DNA of 41,444 bases from a virus: positions 1 to 41,444 of IMG/VR virus record IMGVR_UViG_3300028844_002915; one strand, written 5' to 3'. A program made the translations under genes and the position numbers. Below are positions 1 to 9,030 of the stretch, one piece after another. The notes under the pieces were generated by a model, which was not told the origin of the DNA, ran no database searches, and was given only the letters and a program-made list of their open reading frames with translations. Position 1 is the stretch's first letter. Each line of letters opens with the position of its first letter.

Positions 1-1
1 C

Positions 2-556
2 ATTTTTTCTATAGATAATCATAAGGATTATTGGAAGCCTTTACTGTTAGAATCTATTGAGAAGATGAAAGAGAACAATAACATTCAGTTGAATACTGAG
101 GGATATTATTATGATTTTAACATAAAAACCGCTCCTAGAACATATGGTAAACTTATGGATCATATAGTTCTTGATCCTATAAGCGAACTTGAACAAATGT
201 TTGGCAACTATTGTAGATCAAAAAATATCAATAGGGAGAAGGGTGACAAAGACAACGTATATTGGTTTCAACAATACCTACAAGGTTCAGGCTTTGGTTG
301 GCATGGACATAATGCTCATTGGGCAATGGTATATTATGTTGAGCTACCTGAAATGACAGAAGCCACAGAGTTTTTACATTTTGGTCAGTTTGATGTGAAA
401 GAAGGTGATATGATATTCTTTCCCACATTTTTAAATCATAGATCGCCAGAAATTAAAAGCAATCGAAGAAAAACTATAATATCAAGTAACTTTGATTTTG
501 CTGTTAATAGGGAGATGATTGAGGATTATGGTGTCGAACATTTTAGGAATAGATGA
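2..556 (+). CDS. Putative 2OG-Fe(II) oxygenase (5' partial)
   Basis: The reading frame is open to the left window edge, so the true start lies upstream and only the C-terminal part is seen. The visible protein has a histidine cluster (WHGHNAHW) followed by a beta-strand ending in ELP. About 45 residues later come GDMIFFPTFLNHRSPEIKSN and a conserved Arg region. This is the double-stranded beta-helix layout of phage 2OG-Fe(II) oxygenases, where the first His cluster and the distal NHR His bind iron and the Arg binds 2-oxoglutarate. The canonical HxD is replaced by HxH/HxxH spacing, so the metal site is inferred. The substrate is unknown; hydroxylation of a sugar or protein is possible. It overlaps the next gene by 29 bases and heads the glycan island. 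Confidence 0.6.
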   Translation: MFSIDNHKDYWKPLLLESIEKMKENNNIQLNTEGYYYDFNIKTAPRTYGKLMDHIVLDPISELEQMFGNYCRSKNINREKGDKDNVYWFQQYLQGSGFGWHGHNAHWAMVYYVELPEMTEATEFLHFGQFDVKEGDMIFFPTFLNHRSPEIKSNRRKTIISSNFDFAVNREMIEDYGVEHFRNR

Positions 557-1133
557 TCATTATTTACACTGTCCTAGAGATAGTTGGGGTGGTACTGATC
601 TCAATAATAAAGATATGGTTGACGCTTGGCTTGAGATACAGAAAATAGTGAACCCTAAACGTGTTATAGAAATTGGAATGTTTGCAGGACATGGATCTCT
701 TTTAATGATGAATGTATTTAAAAACTTAGTGTCTTTAGAAAGCTATGATCCTAGTGATGTCTCTGCGAGAAATGCGAGACAAATACGAAAGTTCTATCCA
801 CAACACACATTTTATAAAGAACCCATTTGGGATAAAGAATATCGTCACAAAGATATTGATTTAATATTTGTTGATGGTATGCATGATGGTGAAGCACCGT
901 TTCGTGATTTTACTTCGTGTATGAAGATAAAACCAAGATATATTCTTGCAGATAATATTGAGAGAGTAGATGTTCGTAGAGCAACTAAAGTAAAAAATAA
1001 AATGTGGGGTAAAATATACGAGCCTAAGTATTGGTTCTACACTAACACAAAATACAGTACTCTTATGAAAGAAGATATAACATCTCCCGGTATTATGGGA
1101 TTATTTAAAATGGAAGGCAACTATGACAATTGA
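528..1133 (+). CDS. Class I SAM-dependent methyltransferase
   Basis: The protein has about 201 residues. A Rossmann motif I (RVIEIGMFAGHGSLLM) is followed by an acidic SAM-binding strand (LVSLESYDPSD) and a motif with DLIFVDGMHDGEAPFRDF. This is the pattern of small O-methyltransferases of the Methyltransf_24/CmcI type. The acceptor is not known, but a sugar hydroxyl is likely from the neighbours. I chose ATG 528 because GAGG precedes it; an in-frame TTG lies at 519. The gene overlaps both neighbours, which suggests translational coupling in a long operon. Confidence 0.65.
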   Translation: MVSNILGIDDHYLHCPRDSWGGTDLNNKDMVDAWLEIQKIVNPKRVIEIGMFAGHGSLLMMNVFKNLVSLESYDPSDVSARNARQIRKFYPQHTFYKEPIWDKEYRHKDIDLIFVDGMHDGEAPFRDFTSCMKIKPRYILADNIERVDVRRATKVKNKMWGKIYEPKYWFYTNTKYSTLMKEDITSPGIMGLFKMEGNYDN

Positions 1134-1359
1134 AACGATTTTGAATCTTAGATATCAATGGGAATCAATGGTATCGTTTAGAAGGGCTTATGATTTACCA
1201 AGCTACGATGGTAATATACATAACTTAAAAGACTTTATTAAAAACGGGCATAAGTCTAATAGATTTAGAAAAAACTTTGATGAAGCCATGCGATTAGCGA
1301 GAGAGATTGTTGAGTATTATGAGCGACCTGTGGCATCATTGGATAAACAATTGGCGTGA
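1123..1359 (+). CDS. Small protein of unknown function
   Basis: A 78-residue protein rich in basic and aromatic residues (for example RYQWESM, NRFRKNFDEAMRLAREIVEYYERP), predicted mostly helical. I recognise no family. It overlaps the methyltransferase end by 11 bases and the next glycosyltransferase by about 40 bases, so it is probably a genuine coupled gene of the operon. It could be an accessory subunit of one of the neighbouring enzymes, but nothing in the sequence shows this. Confidence 0.5.
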   Translation: MTIETILNLRYQWESMVSFRRAYDLPSYDGNIHNLKDFIKNGHKSNRFRKNFDEAMRLAREIVEYYERPVASLDKQLA

Positions 1360-2140
1360 TAATCACGGTAAAGATACTATTAGATGGAAAACTACTGTAG
1401 GTATTGGTGACAGTATGTATGGTCTTAACATTGCTTATATGAGAGCATTTGTTAATCAAAAACCAACAAAGTTTCAACTACATTTTTATCATCCAAAAGA
1501 CTATGTTCATCACTATGAAGATCCTGAAGCAGTTGTAGCTAGAGTCGAATATATTCGAGACAGGTATATGTGGAAAGATATAGTTGATGTTGAATACGTT
1601 TATGATAGCACTGATACGGCATTATACAAGCAGTTTTATCAAGGTATTACGAGATATAAGAGATCTGAGATGTATCGATATTGGGCATTAGACCCCACAA
1701 TATCTACTCCATCACAAAATAAAAAAATAGTTTTGTGGAGACCAACCAATAATATGACCCAACAAGTTGATAACGATAAACACATACTTTTAGATTGGGA
1801 GTGGCAAAGGCTTATCGACAGGTTAGAAGACTTTGGTTATAGCGTGACAGAGATTGATTATAGAACTCCTATAAGAGAAGCGTTATACCATATAAGAACT
1901 TGTGAGTGTTGTTTGTCGTATGAGGGAATGTGGCATTATATCAGTAAGAATCTTTTTAAACCTCATATAGTGATAGGCACTTCTTCTATTTCTAAGTGGC
2001 ATACTCCTGCTGCAGTGGTAACAGATAAAGGGTTCTATATAGATAGAGATCTTAAAAAGATTGACTATATGATAGAAAGTGCAACTGAAAAAGCAGACAA
2101 CTTTAAAGAAATATTCTTTAGATTTGTGAATGGATGGTAA
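1319..2140 (+). CDS. GT9/heptosyltransferase-like glycosyltransferase
   Basis: About 273 residues from ATG 1319; an in-frame TTG lies at 1307. The N-terminal part has a loop of GT-B type (TTVGIGDSMYGLNIAYMRAF). The C-terminal part begins with a strand IVLWRPTNNM and ends with SYEGMWHYISK and a loop before WHTPAAVV. This is the shape of ADP-heptose transferases (GT9), where the C-terminal half binds the sugar nucleotide. A clear paralogue sits at 24578-25297 (shared VDYRxP, LxYEG and SxISKW/SNWQ blocks). It probably transfers a sugar to a surface glycan. The family assignment rests on fold-like motifs only. Confidence 0.5.
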   Translation: MSDLWHHWINNWRDNHGKDTIRWKTTVGIGDSMYGLNIAYMRAFVNQKPTKFQLHFYHPKDYVHHYEDPEAVVARVEYIRDRYMWKDIVDVEYVYDSTDTALYKQFYQGITRYKRSEMYRYWALDPTISTPSQNKKIVLWRPTNNMTQQVDNDKHILLDWEWQRLIDRLEDFGYSVTEIDYRTPIREALYHIRTCECCLSYEGMWHYISKNLFKPHIVIGTSSISKWHTPAAVVTDKGFYIDRDLKKIDYMIESATEKADNFKEIFFRFVNGW

Positions 2141-2141
2141 A

Positions 2142-3033
2142 ATGCAAATAGACAGAGCAGTTATCGAAATACAAGGTGGATGTAACTACACCTGTCAGAT
2201 GTGTCCACAGACTAATCCTGATGGTACTACAGGTGCACGTGGTAAAAACTGGATGAAGAAGATGCCATTGGCAGAGTTCGAAAGATATGTTGCAGAGTGT
2301 GCAGAAGCAGGACTGAATGTTGTAAATCTTGATGGATCTGGCGAGGCTACAATCTCTATGGATCTACCAAAGTATATTGAGGTGGTTAAGAAGTATGGCG
2401 CACAAGCTGTAATCTTTTCTAATGGATACCGTATGAATGGTAACTTCATGAAAGAATGCGTTGATGCAGGATTAGATTTCTTTAGGTTTAGTATTGTAGG
2501 GTACAACTATGATAAATACAAGGAGTGGATGAACAGTGATAACTTCTATAGGGTAATATCTAACCTTCACGAAATGAAACGTTACGTTGTTCGTTCTAAA
2601 TCGAAATGTGTTGTTGCAACATATCACCTAATACTTGATAATGATAACATTGATCATGAAGTTGAAGAGTATAAGAAAATCGTGAAGTCTGCTAATGTTC
2701 AGACAGAGATTTGGAAGATGCATAATTGGAGTGGTGTGTATGATCCTGAGTATGATAGAAGTGGTGAAAAGAAAACTTGTGGTATGCTGTCAAGTACTAG
2801 GAAGAGATGATGAGGCAGTACTAGGACATGGTTCACTCAACACGCTTGAAGAGATTTGGTATGGAGATGAATATAATACGCTTAGAAAGCAACATGAAAC
2901 AGGAGACTATCCTGACTTTTGCAAGAGTTGTGACTTCTTGATTGACGATCCTGAAGTTTTAGTGTATACTAATCATGGACGTGAAAACTATAAAATGTAT
3001 GGAACAAAGTTTAACTTGGATGATTACAGATGA
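2142..3033 (+). pseudogene. Radical SAM/SPASM enzyme, frameshifted
   Basis: The first frame (2142-2810) has the radical SAM cluster CNYTCQMC (CxxxCxxC) and a GSGEATISMDLPKYIE segment, then runs off after KKTCG. The C-terminal half continues in the +1 frame from about 2785 with CCQVLGRDDEAV, SLNTLEEIWYGDEY and a terminal FCKSCDF, which are SPASM-type auxiliary-cluster parts. The join CG/CCQ is also shorter than usual in the family, so about 15-20 residues may be missing with the shift. Enzymes of this kind modify peptides or sugars using SAM and Fe-S clusters. It is either a true pseudogene or an assembly or sequencing deletion. An in-frame ATG at 2130 overlaps the upstream gene; I prefer 2142. 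Confidence 0.7.
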
Positions 3034-3569
3034 TAGAAGATCCTCTATACCTACCTAAAGACACTAGAGTGTTCATTATGTGTGATGCTAATAGTGATCC
3101 ACAAATGATAAACCTTTCACATATAAAGAAAAGGTTAGAGATATTTGGGTATAGCTTTACCATACAATATGTAAATGATCTCCCAATGGTTCTTCGTAAA
3201 ATGTCTCCTGAGGATATCCAGAAGGACATGGGATTTTATCTTGATGTTCCTGCTAGTGATATAGGCACTACTCAACTTTATAAGTGGTATTCTTATTTGT
3301 CCATATTAAGAAAAGCTAGGATTTTAAAGAAACACTTTATGATTCTTTTTGCTGATGTTAGTAACTTTAAAGATGATATTGAGATACATTATAAAGACGA
3401 GCCTGTTAGATATATACATGATGGACATAAACTTATTATGAATCATCATACAGCAAATAAAATACTTAGACGTTTTAATACTAATTTTAGTTACATATAC
3501 AATAATAATAATATCCTTAATTATGACTTTCATCAACTGATTAGAATGCATGACCAACCAGAACTATAA
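3030..3569 (+). CDS. Unknown protein, possibly divergent glycosyltransferase
   Basis: A 179-residue protein overlapping the end of the radical SAM gene by 4 bases (ATGA) and the next gene by 20 bases. The order LYKWYSYLSILRKA... then MILFADVSNF, then HDGHKLIMNHHTANKILRRF resembles the middle of the GT25-like neighbours, where the corresponding block reads IxEHDA. If so, the EHD motif has been replaced by ADVS and activity would be doubtful. This is inference from layout. I would otherwise call it hypothetical. Confidence 0.4.
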   Translation: MIEDPLYLPKDTRVFIMCDANSDPQMINLSHIKKRLEIFGYSFTIQYVNDLPMVLRKMSPEDIQKDMGFYLDVPASDIGTTQLYKWYSYLSILRKARILKKHFMILFADVSNFKDDIEIHYKDEPVRYIHDGHKLIMNHHTANKILRRFNTNFSYIYNNNNILNYDFHQLIRMHDQPEL

Positions 3570-4197
3570 AGTCGTTATGATCCAGATTAAAGATCATCCT
3601 GTTTCCCAAATGTATATGAGAACAGTAATGCCTAGTTGGAATACACATGGCATCAAAGTTATACTACACGATGCAACAACACCTAAAGACTTGGTATATA
3701 GAAATACTTTAAATTTTGGTAGAAAAAGACGTGGCAGAACTAAGTCTTTCACGGCTACTGAAAAATCTGTATGGTATAGCCATTTCGATCTTTGGTGTCA
3801 ATGTATCAAAAAAGGTCCATTAGTGATTATTGAACATGATTCTATGCTATCAAAACCTCTTCCAAACTTTGATAAGCAAGGCTATAAAATACTATCTTAT
3901 ATGAAAAACCCTGATGGTGTTACTGTTATGTCTCCTGGTTCAGGTTATTATATCACCCCACCTATAGCAGAGAGATTGGTTGCAAGAGCGGTTTGCCAGC
4001 CAGTAGACAGAAATAGTGATGGTCACTTGATGAGTGTTCTGAACTATGAAAGACAAGAAAAAATGAAAGACTTTTTCTATATAGAGCAGATCATTATAGA
4101 TGGTCTAAATACAATAGATCACAAGTCGCCGTACAGAACCTTTATAGGACAAGATTATGAAAACATTGATATACCAAGTATACACAGGCAAGCGTAA
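3550..4197 (+). CDS. GT25-like glycosyltransferase
   Basis: 215 residues. It begins with a strand VVMIQIKDHPVSQMYM, as in GT25 (LPS biosynthesis) enzymes. TATEKSVWYSHFDLW (the family 'T..E.a.w.SH..lW' block) and VIIEHDSMLSKPLP follow; the EHD motif is the metal and nucleotide-sugar site. A GSGYYITPPIAERLVA segment follows. The lone minus-strand gene at 22511-23173 is its closest relative in the window. It likely adds a hexose to a lipopolysaccharide or other surface glycan; donor and acceptor are unknown. It overlaps the next gene by 41 bases. Confidence 0.65.
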   Translation: MTNQNYKVVMIQIKDHPVSQMYMRTVMPSWNTHGIKVILHDATTPKDLVYRNTLNFGRKRRGRTKSFTATEKSVWYSHFDLWCQCIKKGPLVIIEHDSMLSKPLPNFDKQGYKILSYMKNPDGVTVMSPGSGYYITPPIAERLVARAVCQPVDRNSDGHLMSVLNYERQEKMKDFFYIEQIIIDGLNTIDHKSPYRTFIGQDYENIDIPSIHRQA

Positions 4198-4957
4198 AAA
4201 ACTTTACGACTTTTGTACTGCATCAGTTAAAGCATACGCAGAAAGAATAGGTGCTGACTATATTGTGCAGCGGCATCCTATTCTTATGATCAAGCCTGAC
4301 ATATTTCAAACAAATAGATCGAACGAATCCTATGGTAAGTATGGTGGGTTTCTTCCTATCTACGAAAAAGAAAATGCTTTTGCATATTTCAAATCATATG
4401 ATAAGATTGCTTTGATTGATGGGGATATTTACATTCGTGAAGATGCTCCTAATGTCTTTGATGAGATTGATGATACCTATGACTTTGCAGGTGTAGTCGA
4501 AAGAGAAATGCCATTAAATCAAAAGTATATTCAAAAGATAACTAACTATTCTCGTATGCAGTATGGCACTATTAAAAACGTAGATTGGAAATGGAACAAG
4601 CATGGTGCTGAGTTCTTTAACATGGGTATGATGCTCATGAATAAATCTATGGGTAAATACTTAAATGGAGAAACCCCTGCGCAGTTTTTAAGAAGACCAA
4701 GGTTCAAGCCATTTATTGATGGTCTTGGTGCATGGAAATGGTCCACAGATCAAACTCTTCTTAACACTTGGATTAAGGAAGAGAAGATGCGATTAAAACG
4801 TCTAGATTGGAAGTGGAATGGTTTGTATAATGCAGTTCCTAATGAAAAACTTCATGAGGCACACTTCATTCACTTCTTTCATAAGACAGTCTTACCTATG
4901 GAAGGTGAGAATATTGAAGAGCTTGCCAAGCTAGTAAACATAAAGGATATGCGATGA
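4157..4957 (+). CDS. GT8-like glycosyltransferase
   Basis: 266 residues with N-terminal MKTLIYQVYTGKRKKLYDFC, a typical GT-A opening, and AERIGADYIVQRHP. A DxD motif in YDKIALIDGDIYIRED is expected to bind a divalent metal and the nucleotide sugar. FFNMGMMLMNKS and a late STDQTLLNTW then form the aspartate-containing acceptor region, and IHFFH follows near the end. It is a paralogue of 5580-6383 and more distantly of 11099-11710. It overlaps its neighbours on both sides (41 and 4 bases). Confidence 0.65.
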   Translation: MKTLIYQVYTGKRKKLYDFCTASVKAYAERIGADYIVQRHPILMIKPDIFQTNRSNESYGKYGGFLPIYEKENAFAYFKSYDKIALIDGDIYIREDAPNVFDEIDDTYDFAGVVEREMPLNQKYIQKITNYSRMQYGTIKNVDWKWNKHGAEFFNMGMMLMNKSMGKYLNGETPAQFLRRPRFKPFIDGLGAWKWSTDQTLLNTWIKEEKMRLKRLDWKWNGLYNAVPNEKLHEAHFIHFFHKTVLPMEGENIEELAKLVNIKDMR

Positions 4958-5583
4958 GATTTCTAGAAATAGCAGGTTCTAAGCAGCGGGGTTTGAATTG
5001 GGATGCTGTGCGTGATGTAAAGATGCCCGGAGTTATGGTATACGATATGCGTGACCTTCCCATGAAGGGCGTAAAGGATAAGACGTATAACGGTGTTTAC
5101 AACGAACATTTTATTGAACACTTGACCAAAGAAGAAGGTATCAACTTTCTAAAAGAAATGCTTCGTGTAATGAAACCCTTTGGTACTATCAGAACCATTT
5201 GGCCTCCAATGGAGTTTGTAGAGTGGTTACGGCAAGAAGAAGATCTTGATAATCATCCATGGGTGCAGCACTATTATAACTTCTATGTTGTAAAGCATAA
5301 GTTTGCGCCTAAAGGTACAGAGTTTATGCGTATGCAAGATCAATGCGCTGAAGGTATTATGTGGCAAGGCGGTGAACATAAACATATTTGGGGTAAGCAG
5401 GAACTTATTGACACTATGAAAGAAATAGGATATATTAATGTAAGAGAAAAAAAATATCAAGAAAGTGGGTTACCTGCATTTAAAAACATTGATACAGCAG
5501 GTGATATTAGAGCATTTCATTCTGCAGTCATAGAAGCACAATCTCCTGCAGAACAGAAAAGACAAATGGAACTAGACTTGTGA
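4954..5583 (+). CDS. SAM-dependent methyltransferase
   Basis: 209 residues. The N-terminus RFLEIAGSKQRG lacks a classical GxGxG. The centre is a clear methyltransferase type 11 block: VYNEHFIEHLTKEEGINFLKEMLRVMKPFGTIRTIWPP. This block of acidic strand, EH..EHL and 'LRVLKPGG'-like turn is diagnostic. Such proteins methylate sugars in O-antigen clusters. ATG overlaps the previous stop by 4 bases, and the next gene starts GTGA over this stop. Confidence 0.65.
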   Translation: MRFLEIAGSKQRGLNWDAVRDVKMPGVMVYDMRDLPMKGVKDKTYNGVYNEHFIEHLTKEEGINFLKEMLRVMKPFGTIRTIWPPMEFVEWLRQEEDLDNHPWVQHYYNFYVVKHKFAPKGTEFMRMQDQCAEGIMWQGGEHKHIWGKQELIDTMKEIGYINVREKKYQESGLPAFKNIDTAGDIRAFHSAVIEAQSPAEQKRQMELDL

Positions 5584-6383
5584 AGAACTTAATATATCAG
5601 TATTGGTTAGGAATTCCTGGTCCTGCAGTAGAGCATGGTGTACACAATATGGAGCAATACGCCAAAAGGATTGGCGCTGAATATCAGTTCAGACGCAATC
5701 CAACTTGGGCAAATCAATATACAGATATACCTCAGTACTATAATGCTTTTGAAGTTATTTGGAATCCAGTGTTTGAAGAATATGATAATATATTGTTTGC
5801 TGACACAGATATATTTGCAGTTCAAGACTTATCTGAGAGTATATTTGATCAAGACGTTGCTGACATTGGGGTATGCAGGGAAGAGCACAAGGAGATATCT
5901 AGAGCAAAGGGTGAAGGTTTATACACTAGCAAGCATGACAAACTATGGAATAGTTATCTTAAAAATAGATATAAAGTAGATATGCCGCTAAATGATAACG
6001 GAGATATGAAAATCTTCAACTCAGGTGTTGTTGTGTATACACGTGAAGGAAGAGAAAAGGCACGTAAAAGATTTGTGAAGTTTAGAGAATATATAGATCT
6101 TATGGCAGCGTCATCATTAGCTAGATTTTATCGACTTGATCAGAACTATCTTCATGCCAATATGATTATAGCAGACATGAACATTACTGAAATGTATAAC
6201 GGATGGAATACTCAAATCCATTATACAGGAGATGCAAAACAAAACCCTAGACCTGTATTTGATGGTAGGGATGATAGAGTCGCAAAACTATGTCATGTAC
6301 AACTTACAAATGCAGATAATCAAGATGGTGATTGGCATCATACGATTGTTAACAAACCTAAAAGTGAATGGGAGCTTAAGTGA
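5580..6383 (+). CDS. GT8-like glycosyltransferase
   Basis: 267 residues from a GTG start that overlaps the previous TGA (GTGA). The opening KNLIYQYWLGIPGPAVEHGV and AKRIGAEYQFRRNP mirror the gene at 4157. The DxD motif is in NILFADTDIFAVQDL. KIFNSGVVVYTREGREKAR and a later RLDQNYLHANMI complete the GT-A pattern. Two related enzymes with a methyltransferase between them suggest sequential addition and capping of a short glycan. Donor specificity is not visible. Confidence 0.65.
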   Translation: MKNLIYQYWLGIPGPAVEHGVHNMEQYAKRIGAEYQFRRNPTWANQYTDIPQYYNAFEVIWNPVFEEYDNILFADTDIFAVQDLSESIFDQDVADIGVCREEHKEISRAKGEGLYTSKHDKLWNSYLKNRYKVDMPLNDNGDMKIFNSGVVVYTREGREKARKRFVKFREYIDLMAASSLARFYRLDQNYLHANMIIADMNITEMYNGWNTQIHYTGDAKQNPRPVFDGRDDRVAKLCHVQLTNADNQDGDWHHTIVNKPKSEWELK

Positions 6384-7060
6384 TGTTTGATGCATACATT
6401 ATAACGACTATCAATACATTTGAAAGTGATAAAGTCAAAGCACTCACTAAAAGGTGTGTTGAAACATGTCGAGCAAATAATATAAACCCTATACTATTTG
6501 ATGCTATCACACCATATACACTAGAGAAATATTATGGTGGTTGGCCTGTAAGAGAAGATTATAGAGAAAGACTTCTTGGTAACTACAGAAAGAAAGCAGG
6601 TAAAGAACCTACCAGAGATATAGAAAACCGAATGATTGTTATGCAGCAATGTATGACAATGAGTCATTATGAGGTTCGTAAAAAGATTATTGAAAAAGGT
6701 TCTACGGCTATAGTGTTAGAACATGATGCCATAGTTGGAAGACCTTTAGATTTAAATCAACCTTATACTTCCAGAGTTGTCAATCTTTGTGTAAGAGAAC
6801 AAGCAACGCATGGCTATACATGCAATCCTGAATATGCCTTGAAATATAATGAAATATATGATAAGGTGGGATTTGCAGGTCATGATAATATGAATAGATA
6901 TATTAATCTGTATGAACAGATAAAGATTACGCCATATAGAAACGGTAATGCTGTTGTTGGTGGTAACGCCTTACATGAAAGTCAATGGGATACACATCGT
7001 GGCGCTTTAAAGACTGAGTTGACATATATTCCTACAACTACTTCAGGGGTTTTTGATTGA
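6383..7060 (+). CDS. GT25-like glycosyltransferase
   Basis: About 225 residues. A strand AYIITTINTFESDKVKALTKRCVETC leads to ILFDAITPY, as in GT25 enzymes (new residue 'DAI/DA'). The central MTMSHYEVRKKIIEKGSTAIVLEHDAIVGRPLDL contains the EHDA site. ATG 6383 overlaps the previous TGA by one base; a GTG at 6380 is the alternative start. The gene ends at 7060, where the epimerase ATG begins. Confidence 0.6.
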   Translation: MFDAYIITTINTFESDKVKALTKRCVETCRANNINPILFDAITPYTLEKYYGGWPVREDYRERLLGNYRKKAGKEPTRDIENRMIVMQQCMTMSHYEVRKKIIEKGSTAIVLEHDAIVGRPLDLNQPYTSRVVNLCVREQATHGYTCNPEYALKYNEIYDKVGFAGHDNMNRYINLYEQIKITPYRNGNAVVGGNALHESQWDTHRGALKTELTYIPTTTSGVFD

Positions 7061-7917
7061 TGAGAATTTTAGTTACAGGAGCAACAGGATATGTTGGTGC
7101 TCATTTTGTAAAGGTTGCTGCAGAGGCAGGTCATACCATTGTTGCGACAGACTATAATCTTGAACAGAATGATTTAAAAAAATACTGTGCGAAGATTGTA
7201 GAGTGGGATATTCGTAAACCCATATCAAATAAAATAGTGGGTGTAGATAAGATTGTTCATATTGCAGCACGAACTAAAGTTCCAAACTCTGTAAAAGATC
7301 CTTATGATTATTACTTGACAAATGTAGTTGGAACTAAGAACGTGATTGATGCAGCGCCATGTAATCATTTTGTATACTGTTCTACAGGAAGTGCGTTTAA
7401 TCCTGCTAGTAATCCTTACGCAGGATCTAAGCATGCAGGTGAACTTGTAGCAAAACAGTTTAACGATAAGTGTAGCCTAGTTAGGTTTTACAATGTTAGC
7501 GGAAATGATGGAATGCAAAAGTATGATGATGAGTATAGTCATCTAATACGTAGGGCAGCAGCAGTTGTGAATGGTAAGTTTGATAAACTGTATATCCATG
7601 GAACCGATTTTGACACTAGAGATGGCACATGCATAAGAAACTACACTCATGTTAAAGACATAGTAGACTCTCTCCTGAGGATTACTGAGAATGATCCAAC
7701 TAATGAGATTGACTGTCTAGGATCTCCTGAGGGATACTCTGTAAAAGAGGTTATAGATACTATGGCTAATGTATCTAGAGCGAACTTTGAAGTAGTTGAA
7801 GGTCCAAGAAGAGATGGTGATATTGCAGTGTCAACTGTTCCGATAAAATCCAAATACTTTGAACAAAAAAAATCACTTGAAGATATGTGTATTGACGCTA
7901 TAAAATACGAGGTATAA
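7060..7917 (+). CDS. NAD-dependent epimerase/dehydratase (GalE-like)
   Basis: About 285 residues. An N-terminal Rossmann motif RILVTGATGYVGAHFVK (GxxGxxG) binds NAD(P). VDKIVHIAARTKVPNSVKDPYDYYLTNVVGTKNVIDA, the catalytic YCSTGSAF Ser-Thr region, NPYAGSKHAGE (YxxxK) and GTCIRNYTHVKDIVDSLL follow. The last segment is the 'RDYIHV.D' block of UDP-glucose 4-epimerases. It most likely interconverts nucleotide sugars for the surrounding glycosyltransferases. Length is close to, though slightly below, the roughly 310-340 residues usual for the family. Start ATG 7060 overlaps the previous stop. Confidence 0.85.
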   Translation: MRILVTGATGYVGAHFVKVAAEAGHTIVATDYNLEQNDLKKYCAKIVEWDIRKPISNKIVGVDKIVHIAARTKVPNSVKDPYDYYLTNVVGTKNVIDAAPCNHFVYCSTGSAFNPASNPYAGSKHAGELVAKQFNDKCSLVRFYNVSGNDGMQKYDDEYSHLIRRAAAVVNGKFDKLYIHGTDFDTRDGTCIRNYTHVKDIVDSLLRITENDPTNEIDCLGSPEGYSVKEVIDTMANVSRANFEVVEGPRRDGDIAVSTVPIKSKYFEQKKSLEDMCIDAIKYEV

Positions 7918-7918
7918 A

Positions 7919-8359
7919 ATGGATAAAAAAATACTATACACAGGTGGAACATTCGACCTATTTCATGCAGGACATGTCAACTTTTTAAGAATGTGTAAGA
8001 ACTTAGCAGATGAAGTAGTTGTGTCACTTAACACAGATGAGTTTATTCAATCATACAAAGGGTTCACACCATTTCACAGCTTTGAACAGCGGAAACAGAT
8101 TTTACTTTCTTGTGTTCATATCGATAGGGTAGTGTCTAATATAGGTAATAGTGATAGTACCGAATCTATAGAAAAAGTTCAACCTCACATCATTGCTATT
8201 GGAACTGATTGGGCCAAAAAAGATTACTATACTCAAATGGGCTTTACTCAACAATGGCTTGATCTGCGAAACATCACATTGGTATACTTACCTTACACAG
8301 CGGATGTAAGCTCAACAATCATTAAAGAAAAAATTGCAAAAGCGTACCTTCCTCAATGA
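7919..8359 (+). CDS. Cytidylyltransferase (TagD/GCT-like)
   Basis: 146 residues with the nucleotidyltransferase signature: GGTFDLFHAGHVNFLR (HxGH at residues 16-19) near the N-terminus, and SSTIIKEKI near the C-terminus (S[ST]TxI[KR]-type ATP/CTP-binding block). FEQRKQILLSC is the usual helix. Proteins of this size make CDP-glycerol, CDP-ethanolamine or similar activated alcohols. Together with the epimerase, it indicates that the phage makes its own activated precursors. It is spaced one base from the epimerase and overlaps the next gene by 4 bases. Confidence 0.8.
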   Translation: MDKKILYTGGTFDLFHAGHVNFLRMCKNLADEVVVSLNTDEFIQSYKGFTPFHSFEQRKQILLSCVHIDRVVSNIGNSDSTESIEKVQPHIIAIGTDWAKKDYYTQMGFTQQWLDLRNITLVYLPYTADVSSTIIKEKIAKAYLPQ

Positions 8360-9030
8360 ATATAGCAGTATTATATTCAGGTCAATATAGGGATCATCAC
8401 AATGCACCAAAGATTAGGGAAAGAAATCTAAAACTATTTAATCAACTTGGTTACAATATCGATTACTATTTCTCCACATGGAACGATAAAGAGACATTTG
8501 AACCGTCTACAATATATTTTGATGAACCAGTAGTTGAATACGAAACAGTTCATGAAGTTATAGTTGATGAAAAAATTAAAAACCCTAAATGGAAAAGTAT
8601 AAAAGAAAGCAAGAAAAATGACAATGTTTATAAAAACGGAACTAAACAAATCATAGGACACGGATTAATCCTTGACACAATTGATCAGAGCAAGTATGAT
8701 TTAATTATGCGTATGAGATGGGATATAGAGGTTGGTAACATTCCAGTTGAAACTATGAAAGAGTACATAAAAGAAAGTTATGATTCTCAATGTGCTGTTG
8801 GTTTGGGTAATTTTTGGCCTAGAAGAGATTTTGATGGAAAAACTCAAATACAGTTTTTATTGGACCTTTTAATAATTCATCCTTCAAACTTTTTCAATAC
8901 ACAAATGATCTACGACTTAAATGCTCAAAAGAAGTTAAGATTTGCTGAGTTTGGTTGGTATCAGATAATGAGTAAAAATGATAACCACAAATCCTACGTA
9001 GATAAAAATATTATAAAGAGAAAAAAATGA
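8356..9030 (+). CDS. Putative glycosyltransferase-like protein
   Basis: 224 residues. It starts NIAVLYSGQYRD, a hydrophobic strand and 'SGQ/R' turn common in capsule and LPS enzymes. The middle is KYDLIMRMRWDIEVGNIP, matching the 'YD.iiR.R.D' block seen in a family of surface-glycan proteins of bacteria and large phages. I infer a sugar-transfer role from this block and the surroundings; no catalytic residues can be named with confidence. ATGA overlaps with both neighbours suggest coupling. Confidence 0.45.
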   Translation: MNIAVLYSGQYRDHHNAPKIRERNLKLFNQLGYNIDYYFSTWNDKETFEPSTIYFDEPVVEYETVHEVIVDEKIKNPKWKSIKESKKNDNVYKNGTKQIIGHGLILDTIDQSKYDLIMRMRWDIEVGNIPVETMKEYIKESYDSQCAVGLGNFWPRRDFDGKTQIQFLLDLLIIHPSNFFNTQMIYDLNAQKKLRFAEFGWYQIMSKNDNHKSYVDKNIIKRKK

